Positions 6,964 through 13,287 of a stretch of 13,991 nucleotides of DNA are shown piece after piece. Position 1 is the first letter of the stretch. Each line of letters begins with the position of its first letter. The stretch is from Candidatus Izemoplasmatales bacterium. GTDB lineage: Bacteria > Bacillota_I > Bacilli_A > Izemoplasmatales > Hujiaoplasmataceae. Location: assembly GCA_028694875.1 (NCBI GenBank), contig JAQVKB010000007.1, positions 1 to 13,991 of the forward strand. The letters are read 5' to 3'. The notes beneath the pieces were generated by a model. The model had not been told where the DNA came from. It did no database searches and saw only the letters and a list, made by a program, of their open reading frames with translations. The translations under genes were made by a program, and so were the position numbers.

Positions 6964-8850
6964 CTACATGGGCGGTTCGGTGAATTTGGCAACCATCATC
7001 GGAACCTTCAAACGATGTTTGACGCGATCAAAGACACTACCAAACATCAAATCCTTGAAACCACGATGACCATGAGAACCAAACACAATCAAGTCGACTT
7101 GGCGGTCATTCACGAGTTTCGGTATTTGTAAGTGAGGTTGCCCAAAGCCAATTTCTGTGACCACGTTTCTGTATCCAAGTTCGTTGAGTCTTTTTTTGTA
7201 TTGTTCAAGCATCTTGGAGTCAATCTCTGTTTCTTGGTCTTGAATCACATCGCCATAGATTTCCGCTCCTGCACTTTCCACGATATGAATCAAAAGAATT
7301 TGCGTGTCGAAGTTGGAGAGATGCAAGGTGTGAGATAAAACCGAACTATCACTTTGGCTGAAGTCGAGCGCCAAAGCAATTTTTTTGTATGGTTCGATTT
7401 TCGCGATTTGGGGAACTGTGTTGAGATGGTGGATGGATACTTTATTGGGGTTGCGGAATTTGTTGAGAAATGGTTCTACGACGATGAACACAAGTAACCC
7501 AATCAACGCGAGAATTCCTAGAATGACAAGAAGATAGACGACAATATGGACACCGCTTGATAACCAGGCTGTCATCGTGTTGTACACCAGTACAACATTG
7601 AGACCCAAAATGACGGCGGCCAAGAACCAAGCTACGACTCTCATCGGGACTTTGATGGCGTAATCCTTCATGAACTTCTTGGAGCTGACGAAATGAATCA
7701 AAGGAACGACCGCAAAACTCAGTTGAAGTGATAAGATGACTTGGCTCAAGATGAGAAGTTGTGCCGAAGCCCCTTCACCATAAGTGATAATCACAAACAG
7801 CGCAGGAATGATCGCCAATAATCTCGTAATTAATCGACGTACCCAAGGTTGAAGACGAAGATGGATGTATCCCTCCATCACCACTTGACCTGCATAAGTT
7901 CCGGTGATAGTCGAGGATTGTCCCGCCGCAATCAAGGCGATGCCAAACAAGATTGGCGCCAAATTGGATCCTAGGATTGGTTCCAGTAATTGATGTGCCG
8001 TAATAATATCACCGACATCATATCGTCCGCTCTCATAGAACACGGCCGCTGCGACAATTAAAATCGCCGCATTGACCAAAAACGCAAAATTCAAGGCGAT
8101 GACGGAATCGATGATATTGAATTTGATGGCTTGACGAAATCCTTCAGGAGTTCGATCAATTTTTCTTGTTTGCACAAGAGAAGAATGCAAATACAGATTA
8201 TGCGGCATAATGGTCGCACCGATGATTCCAATCCCAATATAGAGTGCCGTGGCATTCGGAATCGAAGGAACGAAACCACTCAAGATGTTATGATAATCCG
8301 GTTGGGAGATGATAATTTCCGCGAGGAAACTCGCGCCAATGATGAAAATCAAGAGAATGATAAAAGCTTCCATTTTGCGAATCCCGAGTTTGTTAATGAC
8401 CATGAGAAGCAACGTATCAAACCCGGTAATGACAACACCCCAAAGAATGGGTACTTTGAAGATGAGGCTGATCCCAATGGCCGTTCCTAATAATTCCGCG
8501 ATGTCGGTTGAAATAATCGCGATCTCGGAAAGAATCCACAAAATGAAATTCACCGTTTTGGGATAATGAGAACTCGAGGCTTGCGCCAAATCTTTTCCAG
8601 AGATAATTCCAAGTCTCGAAGAGAGCGACTGGAACAGAATCGCCATGATGTTCGACAACAAAATAATCCAAATAAGGCGGTAACCAAATTGGCTACCTCC
8701 CGCAATATCCGTAGCCCAGTTTCCTGGGTCCATATATCCTACACTTACCAAGTAGGCTGGGCCAATAAACGCCGCTAACTTTCGAAAGAAACCTTTTCGA
8801 TTGGTCGTGTCGACTTGTTTGAGGTTGGAACTGGTTGTTTGTTTTGTCAT
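6964..8850 (-). CDS. Nramp-family divalent metal transporter fused to a universal stress protein domain
   Basis: This is a 628-residue two-part protein. Residues 1 to about 480 are an Nramp (MntH-like) proton-coupled Mn2+/Fe2+ importer with about 11 membrane spans. The metal-binding motifs of spans 1 and 6 are intact: D-P-G-N (41-44) and M-P-H-N (215-218). Residues from about 487 to 622 form a soluble universal stress protein domain. It starts Y-K-K-I-A-L-A-L-D and keeps the ATP-binding signature G-x2-G-x9-G-S (591-605). Typical MntH proteins are about 420-450 residues and end after the last span, so the fusion is the notable point: a cytoplasmic nucleotide-binding domain that might gate transport. 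The start has only a weak ribosome binding site (GAGATGAT-like), and no better upstream start exists. It has its own promoter and terminator, so it is probably single-gene. Confidence 0.92.
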   Translation of the reverse strand: MTKQTTSSNLKQVDTTNRKGFFRKLAAFIGPAYLVSVGYMDPGNWATDIAGGSQFGYRLIWIILLSNIMAILFQSLSSRLGIISGKDLAQASSSHYPKTVNFILWILSEIAIISTDIAELLGTAIGISLIFKVPILWGVVITGFDTLLLMVINKLGIRKMEAFIILLIFIIGASFLAEIIISQPDYHNILSGFVPSIPNATALYIGIGIIGATIMPHNLYLHSSLVQTRKIDRTPEGFRQAIKFNIIDSVIALNFAFLVNAAILIVAAAVFYESGRYDVGDIITAHQLLEPILGSNLAPILFGIALIAAGQSSTITGTYAGQVVMEGYIHLRLQPWVRRLITRLLAIIPALFVIITYGEGASAQLLILSQVILSLQLSFAVVPLIHFVSSKKFMKDYAIKVPMRVVAWFLAAVILGLNVVLVYNTMTAWLSSGVHIVVYLLVILGILALIGLLVFIVVEPFLNKFRNPNKVSIHHLNTVPQIAKIEPYKKIALALDFSQSDSSVLSHTLHLSNFDTQILLIHIVESAGAEIYGDVIQDQETEIDSKMLEQYKKRLNELGYRNVVTEIGFGQPHLQIPKLVNDRQVDLIVFGSHGHRGFKDLMFGSVFDRVKHRLKVPMMVAKFTEPPM

Positions 8851-8879
8851 AGCATCATCTCATTTCTACATAACAACAT

Positions 8880-8909
8880 ATTATACGCCTATCAAAGGCC
8901 AGATATCAA
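8880..8909 (-). promoter_or_regulatory. Promoter of the Nramp-USP gene with an inverted repeat in its spacer
   Basis: On the minus strand: TTGATA (8904-8909), an 18-base spacer and TATAAT (8880-8885). Transcription would begin near 8873, leaving a leader of about 22 bases, too short for a manganese riboswitch. The spacer holds GCCT-5 bases-AGGC (8887-8899), a possible site for a metal-responsive repressor. It does not match the MntR box I know. Confidence 0.6.
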
Positions 8910-8980
8910 TGAATTGGCACTTTTTTCTTTGGTTCAGATTGTCTCATAATTAGGAGTATATCAACTCGTATATCCATTTA

Positions 8981-9038
8981 ATTAGCAATAATATAATGTA
9001 TTAGCAAAAATATTGCATACTAACTATAAATGTGCTAA
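8981..9038 (+). repeat. TTAGCA repeats around the toxin-antitoxin promoter
   Basis: Two direct copies of ATTAGCAA lie 19 bases apart (8981 and 9000), and 14 of the 19 positions agree. A reversed copy, TGCTAA, is at 9033-9038 on the -10. The second copy also holds GCAA-5 bases-TTGC. The layout fits an autoregulatory operator for the downstream winged-helix protein. The rest of the 212-base gap between the divergent genes (8851-9062) holds only the two promoters. Confidence 0.5.
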
Positions 9039-9041
9039 AAT
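9013..9041 (+). promoter_or_regulatory. Promoter of the type IV toxin-antitoxin-like pair
   Basis: TTGCAT (9013-9018), a 17-base spacer and TAAAAT (9036-9041). The strong ribosome binding site AAGGAGAGG (9048-9056) follows, and the ATG is at 9063. The reversed TGCTAA element overlaps the -10, so a bound regulator would block transcription. Confidence 0.55.
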
Positions 9042-9062
9042 CTATACAAGGAGAGGATCAAT

Positions 9063-10028
9063 ATGAACAAAAAAGAAGAAATAGAATTTCTAGGTAAGTA
9101 TTTTTATATCAAGGAAGATCAAAATCCGTTTGATGACTTCTCTTTGAGCTTTCGATTCAAAAAGATGTTTCATTTCATTTCTGTCATGATTGAACATCAC
9201 CCCTTTGTCATTGCCCAATTTATTGGGAATATGTTTCAAATACAGGAATTTCAATTTTTGAAGGAGCAAATATATAGGGATCTTCAAGCGAATGTCATTT
9301 TCTCATTTCCAAGATTGAGTTTCCAGAACAAACTATCGCTTACGAAAATGAAATTAGCCTATATCATTGGTTCAAATCAGTTTTATATTCCAGAACTTGC
9401 GATTCTTATCAACGAATCCATGAATGAAAAACCACTTATTCCCAATCAACCATTGTCTCTTGGAGCGCAAAACATCTTATTCAAACTCCTTGTTCTTGAT
9501 CGTCTAGAGACGTTTCAATCTGGACTACATGAGTTGATTCACGAAGAAGAATACGAAGTGTATCGGGCTGTCAAGGAACTAGAGAAGAAAGAGATACTCA
9601 AGATAGAGATTATCAACTCTCATCGCCTTATTGCGCTTGATGATAAGGAGACAATTTGGAATCAAGCGAAGCCCTACCTCAAATCGCCAGTCATGCAAGA
9701 AATCTACGTTCAACGTGATTCGATTCACCAGTGGAAAGAGCAGTTGGTATCGGCAGGAGTATTTGGGCTTTCGAAGGTAGGGATGATCATGGAAGACGAA
9801 GAGGAGTACGCAATTGAAAGCAAATTATACAAAGAAATCAAAGACGCTCTCGAGCCATCATTTCAAGGTCACTTTGATGCCGTCAAGTTACAAATATGGA
9901 AATCAAAAATCGTGAAACTATCGAGCGGCTTGATGAATCCCTTCGCCCTATACGTGTCGCTTCAAAACGAAAACGATGAAAGAGTCCAAAAGGATATGGA
10001 GCAGTATATATCACAGTTTTGGAGGTAG
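9063..10028 (+). CDS. Probable antitoxin/transcriptional regulator (AbiEi-like role), winged helix
   Basis: This is a 321-residue cytoplasmic protein. The middle part (about 133-195) looks like a winged helix: L-G-A-Q-N-I-L-F-K-L-L-V, a helix pair, then A-V-K-E-L-E-K-K-E-I-L-K and a short beta wing. The C-terminal part ends with V-K-L-Q-I-W-K, then P-F-A-L-Y-V-S-L and D-E-R-V, followed by an acidic helix ending W-R. I recall that ending from proteins paired with AbiEii-type nucleotidyltransferases. Its place as first gene, 6 bases before the nucleotidyltransferase, and the repeats over its promoter both fit an antitoxin that represses its own operon and counters the toxin indirectly (type IV). 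The N-terminal 120 residues are not recognised. Function is inferred from pairing and fold, not from a direct family match. Confidence 0.68.
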   Translation: MNKKEEIEFLGKYFYIKEDQNPFDDFSLSFRFKKMFHFISVMIEHHPFVIAQFIGNMFQIQEFQFLKEQIYRDLQANVIFSFPRLSFQNKLSLTKMKLAYIIGSNQFYIPELAILINESMNEKPLIPNQPLSLGAQNILFKLLVLDRLETFQSGLHELIHEEEYEVYRAVKELEKKEILKIEIINSHRLIALDDKETIWNQAKPYLKSPVMQEIYVQRDSIHQWKEQLVSAGVFGLSKVGMIMEDEEEYAIESKLYKEIKDALEPSFQGHFDAVKLQIWKSKIVKLSSGLMNPFALYVSLQNENDERVQKDMEQYISQFWR

Positions 10029-10034
10029 TTTGAC

Positions 10035-10802
10035 ATGATTCAAGGATTACAAAACTTTATTGATTATTTTAGGGACGATTACGACAAGTACATTCTCATC
10101 GGCGGTGCCGCTACGATATTGACTTTGAGTGCTTTGGGCTCAAGCCGAAGAAAGGGAACCAAGGATTTGGATCTCGTTTTCGTTGTCGAAGTGATTGATT
10201 CACGTTTTCTCGATAAATTTATGGATTATGTTCAAAATGGGGGATACACGGCGAAGGCTTCACAAGGAAAATCTCAGTTTTTCCGATTTGAGAATCCCAT
10301 CAATGAGACCTTTCCTAAGATGATTGAGATTTTATCTAGAAAACCCGATTTATTTCAGAACGTCATGCTTTCACGCGCGACGAAACTATCCGTTTCTGAT
10401 GAAGTGTCAAGTTTGTCTGCGTTGATTCTTGATGATGCGTATTATCGCTATATCGTCTCTCATTGTACCTTGCAAGGAGAAATTCAAGTCGCCAATATCG
10501 AATGCCTCATTCTACTCAAAATAAGGGCATACAATGACTTGAAATTGAAAAAAGATCAAGGTGACCCACAAATCAAAAGGGAAGACATCAATAAACATCG
10601 AAATGATGTTTTCCGACTAGCTGAAAATTTAGCAAGCACAGATCGATTCGATTGTCCCCCAAAGATGAAAGAAGATATCTTGCTGTTTCAAACGAATATG
10701 CAATCGGAAGAGGTGGATTCGAGGAACCTTCATCTTTCTGGGACCAAAGAGGAATTGATGGAGATGATCCTTGGGGCATTTGACATCATCAACATGAACT
10801 GA
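10035..10802 (+). CDS. Nucleotidyltransferase, AbiEii/AbiGii toxin-like
   Basis: The 255-residue protein has the minimal nucleotidyltransferase core. It shows I-G-G-A-A (22-26), then K-G-T-K-D-L-D-L-V (40-48) with D44 and D46 as metal ligands, and M-I-E-I-L-S-R-K-P-D (96-105) with E98 as likely third acid. The C-terminal part shows E-C-L-I-L-L-K-I-R-A-Y-N-D (156-168) and I-N-K-H-R-N-D-V-F-R-L (185-195), typical of AbiEii-family toxins. Members transfer nucleotides to a cellular target, tRNA in characterised cases such as MenT, and stop growth, for instance during phage infection. The catalytic residues look intact, so it may be active. GGAGG (10021-10025) in the end of the upstream gene is 9 bases before the ATG. 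It is the second gene of the pair and ends in TGA. Confidence 0.82.
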   Translation: MIQGLQNFIDYFRDDYDKYILIGGAATILTLSALGSSRRKGTKDLDLVFVVEVIDSRFLDKFMDYVQNGGYTAKASQGKSQFFRFENPINETFPKMIEILSRKPDLFQNVMLSRATKLSVSDEVSSLSALILDDAYYRYIVSHCTLQGEIQVANIECLILLKIRAYNDLKLKKDQGDPQIKREDINKHRNDVFRLAENLASTDRFDCPPKMKEDILLFQTNMQSEEVDSRNLHLSGTKEELMEMILGAFDIINMN

Positions 10803-10820
10803 TTTGAATCATGTTCTGTA

Positions 10821-10829
10821 TGTTACAAT
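10821..10829 (+). promoter_or_regulatory. Possible extended -10 promoter for the amylase lipoprotein gene
   Basis: TGTTACAAT is an extended -10 element. The -35 region is poor: TTGAAT is present but only 14 bases upstream. A start near 10836 would leave a very short leader that just includes the GAGG ribosome binding site (10836-10839), 8 bases before the ATG. Read-through from the toxin-antitoxin genes is the alternative. Confidence 0.35.
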
Positions 10830-10847
10830 AGTATCGAGGTATTTCTG

Positions 10848-12311
10848 ATGAAAAAGACACTCTCCATCCTTTTGATATTTTCTTTGTTTCTGTTGGGATC
10901 TTGCACTTCCACAACATCCACAACCTTCCTTTCTTCCACGACTACCCTCACGACTTCCTCGGAAACGACGACTTCGACGACGGTAGCCGTCATCTCTCCT
11001 GATTCGATTGGCACGAATTCGTTAACGTCTTCGAGTCTTGTTTTGCCGGATTGGATCGATGATGCGGTGATGTATGAAGTGAATGTACGACAATATACCG
11101 CGGAAGGGACGTTTGCGGCGTTCCAAGAAGCACTCCCTCGTTTACAAGAACTTGGTGTCGAAGTCTTGTGGTTCATGCCGATCCATGAGATCTCTTGGAC
11201 CCATCGGATTGGAACGTTAGGGTCTTATTACGCAATTACCGATTACTATTCGATCAATCCCGAATTTGGAACCCTTGAGGACTTTCACAATTTGGTGAGC
11301 GAAGCCAAGTCCATGGGATTCAAAATTGTCATGGATATCGTTTTTGACCATACAGGTTGGGATTCACCATGGATTACAGAGCATCCGGAATATTACATTC
11401 AAGTGAACGGCGATATCGTGATTCCAAGAGGAACGAATTGGCAAGATGTCGCCGAGCTCGATACCTCAAGACAAGATGTGATTACCGAACTCGGTAATGT
11501 GCTCACGTATTGGGCAAGCGAGTTTGGAATCGATGGATTTCGTTGCGATTTTGCCTCTGGCGTCGAAACTTCGACTTGGGAAAAGCTTCGTGACCAAGTC
11601 GAAGCGATCAATCCCGAAATCTTTTTCTTGGCGGAAGACGACTCCATATACTCTTGGTTCGATACCTTCAACGCCAACTATGGCGGTTGGTCGTTGCTCA
11701 CGAATCTTCAAAACGTCTATCATGGCACTGCCACCAAATGGACGTTGATCAACTACTTAAAACAAGCGAATGCGAAATATCCAGAAGGGGCATTCTCACT
11801 CAATTTCATCACGAATCACGATATCAATTCATGGGATGGGACGATTGAAAGTCGTTTAGGAAGTAGTGCCGATGTGATGACGATGCTGACATTTACCTTA
11901 CCGGGGATGCCACTGATCTATTCGGGACAAGAGTCGTCTCTAGAACATCCCCTCGCTTTTTTTGACAAAGATTTGATCACGTGGAATGGTTATGACCTTC
12001 AACCATTCCTCGAGGGCTTTGTGAATCTGAAGAAAACTCATGAAGCCCTCTATAATACCAATTTTTCCAATAGTACTGATTTTTTGTATAACGCGAATTC
12101 GAAGCTTTTGTCCTTTGTTCGCTTCGATGTGACGAGTGGTGACCAAGTCTTGGTGTTGGCCAATCTCTCCTCCACGACGGTCACAACATCGGTCCATTTT
12201 GATACTTATTCAGGAGTTTGGACAAACAACGAAACGAACGAGCAAGTCGCATTTGATCCAATCGATTCGGTGAGTGTGCCCGGATATGGATTCGTTATTT
12301 ATACCAAGTAA
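10848..12311 (+). CDS. GH13 alpha-amylase-family lipoprotein
   Basis: This is a 487-residue exported enzyme. A Lys-Lys signal peptide leads to a lipobox L-G-S-Cys19. Residues 20-65 are a Thr/Ser-rich linker, and the catalytic barrel starts around 68 (W-I-D-D-A-V-M-Y-E-V). GH13 regions are present: D-I-V-F-D-H (163-168), G-F-R-C-D with nucleophile Asp234, F-L-A-E with acid/base Glu263, and F-I-T-N-H-D (320-325) with Asp325. A small beta domain closes the protein. It should hydrolyse alpha-1,4 glucans or maltooligosaccharides at the cell surface; exact specificity is unclear. Region I has Asp at 167 where most members have Asn. It is shorter than classical amylases with extra domains. The GAGG ribosome binding site is 8 bases upstream. 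A strong terminator follows, so it is probably transcribed alone. Confidence 0.92.
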   Translation: MKKTLSILLIFSLFLLGSCTSTTSTTFLSSTTTLTTSSETTTSTTVAVISPDSIGTNSLTSSSLVLPDWIDDAVMYEVNVRQYTAEGTFAAFQEALPRLQELGVEVLWFMPIHEISWTHRIGTLGSYYAITDYYSINPEFGTLEDFHNLVSEAKSMGFKIVMDIVFDHTGWDSPWITEHPEYYIQVNGDIVIPRGTNWQDVAELDTSRQDVITELGNVLTYWASEFGIDGFRCDFASGVETSTWEKLRDQVEAINPEIFFLAEDDSIYSWFDTFNANYGGWSLLTNLQNVYHGTATKWTLINYLKQANAKYPEGAFSLNFITNHDINSWDGTIESRLGSSADVMTMLTFTLPGMPLIYSGQESSLEHPLAFFDKDLITWNGYDLQPFLEGFVNLKKTHEALYNTNFSNSTDFLYNANSKLLSFVRFDVTSGDQVLVLANLSSTTVTTSVHFDTYSGVWTNNETNEQVAFDPIDSVSVPGYGFVIYTK

Positions 12312-12322
12312 ACCAGAAAAAT

Positions 12323-12355
12323 ATGCGACTCTCATCCCAAGAATCGCATTTTTTT
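12323..12355 (+). terminator. Intrinsic terminator after the amylase lipoprotein gene
   Basis: ATGCGA (12323-12328) pairs with TCGCAT (12344-12349). Past a C/A mismatch, TCT pairs with AGA around a 7-base loop, and seven T follow (12349-12355). It lies 11 bases after the stop codon. Confidence 0.88.
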
Positions 12356-12388
12356 ATCACTTTGAGCCATTTTTTGGAATTCATCATA

Positions 12389-12394
12389 TATAAT
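12389..12394 (+). promoter_or_regulatory. Possible -10 element of the amino acid importer operon
   Basis: A perfect TATAAT lies in the 166-base gap after the terminator, so a promoter is expected here. No good -35 lies 16-19 bases upstream; TTGAGC (12362-12367) is 21 bases away. The leader to 12477 is about 75 bases and shows no riboswitch that I recognise. Confidence 0.4.
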
Positions 12395-12477
12395 GGATGA
12401 TAAGAATGAGACGTACGCATGAGGTTTTTGGCCGCGGATGTTTCATCTTTCATTTTTAGGGAGGGAAATTATTCCAT

Positions 12478-13287
12478 ATGAAAAAAATATTCTTATTCAT
12501 GTCTTTGATCATGCTGGCTTTGATGATGAGCGCTTGCTCAGGACGTGGCGATGTCTTGCGTGTCGGGATGGATTTAAGCTATCCACCTTTTGAAACTGTC
12601 ACTACCGACAATGAGCCGATGGGGATTTCGGTCGATATTGCGAAAGCCTTCGGATTGTATTTAGGGAGAGAAGTTGAAATCATCAATACCGATTTCGGTT
12701 CGTTGATTCCTGCACTTAATTCGGGGGAAATCGACATCATCATCGCGTCGATGAGCATTACTGCAGAACGCGAACTTTCTGTCGATTTTACCGATCCTTA
12801 TTTTTACTTCAAGATTATTTCGCTGATGAACAAAACCTATGCGGAGAATAATGGTTTGACCGAAGATTCGTCTGTCGACGATGTTTTAGCGTTGGAAGAT
12901 GTGACCTATGTTGGATTGGCTTCGCAAGTATCTGTCACCATTCCTCAGTCTTATGGAAAAACGGTGATCGAAGCGACGGATCTTGGCACGGCCGTCGAAT
13001 CGGTCGCGCAAGGAACCGCGGATTTGTTGTTGATGAGTGCCAATCCCGTGGTAGCGGGGTATCAAGCCAACAGTGATGATACCATCGTCTTGTGGGATGC
13101 GTTCGTTTCGAGTCCGATTGGGATGGCGGTCGCAGAAGGAAATACAGAACTATTGGCGCAAGCAAACGCATTTATTGACACGTTCAGTGACGAAAACGGA
13201 TTGTATCAAGTTCTCAAAGATCAATGGGATGCCGTCATTTTGGCAGAATTAGGAAAGTATGGGTTGGATTTCTACATCCATGAGTAA
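12478..13287 (+). CDS. Amino-acid-type ABC transporter substrate-binding lipoprotein
   Basis: This 269-residue protein belongs to solute-binding family 3 (SBP_bac_3). It has a signal peptide with lipobox M-S-A-Cys20. The binding domain begins L-R-V-G-M-D-L-S-Y-P-P-F-E (27-39), then G-I-S-V-D-I-A (49-55), and S-M-S-I-T-A-E-R (91-98), where Thr95 and Arg98 are expected to hold the ligand carboxylate, then F-T-D-P-Y-F (104-109). It captures a polar amino acid or related small molecule outside the cell and passes it to the permease encoded next; the exact ligand is not readable. The ribosome binding site AGGGAGGG (12458-12465) is strong but 12 bases from the ATG, longer than usual. No nearer start fits the signal peptide. 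The permease start overlaps its last 8 bases, so the two are one operon and probably translationally coupled. Confidence 0.92.
   Translation: MKKIFLFMSLIMLALMMSACSGRGDVLRVGMDLSYPPFETVTTDNEPMGISVDIAKAFGLYLGREVEIINTDFGSLIPALNSGEIDIIIASMSITAERELSVDFTDPYFYFKIISLMNKTYAENNGLTEDSSVDDVLALEDVTYVGLASQVSVTIPQSYGKTVIEATDLGTAVESVAQGTADLLLMSANPVVAGYQANSDDTIVLWDAFVSSPIGMAVAEGNTELLAQANAFIDTFSDENGLYQVLKDQWDAVILAELGKYGLDFYIHE

Noticed and set aside
6786..6983. Open frame of 65 codons before the terminator
   Set aside because: It runs through the terminator hairpin and into the end of the leftward transporter gene, with no good start signal. It is better explained as one frame of the phosphatase remnant plus the terminator.
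8131..8490. 119-codon frame opposite the transporter gene
   Set aside because: It is antisense to strongly conserved Nramp coding sequence and its product is low-complexity, Arg/Asn-rich. It is a shadow frame.
8851..8960. Manganese (yybP-ykoY) riboswitch before the Nramp gene
   Set aside because: The promoter lies so close that the leader is only about 22 bases, too short for that structure.
12406..12459. 17-codon leader peptide before the binding-protein gene
   Set aside because: It has no ribosome binding site, no run of one regulatory amino acid, and no paired attenuator hairpins.
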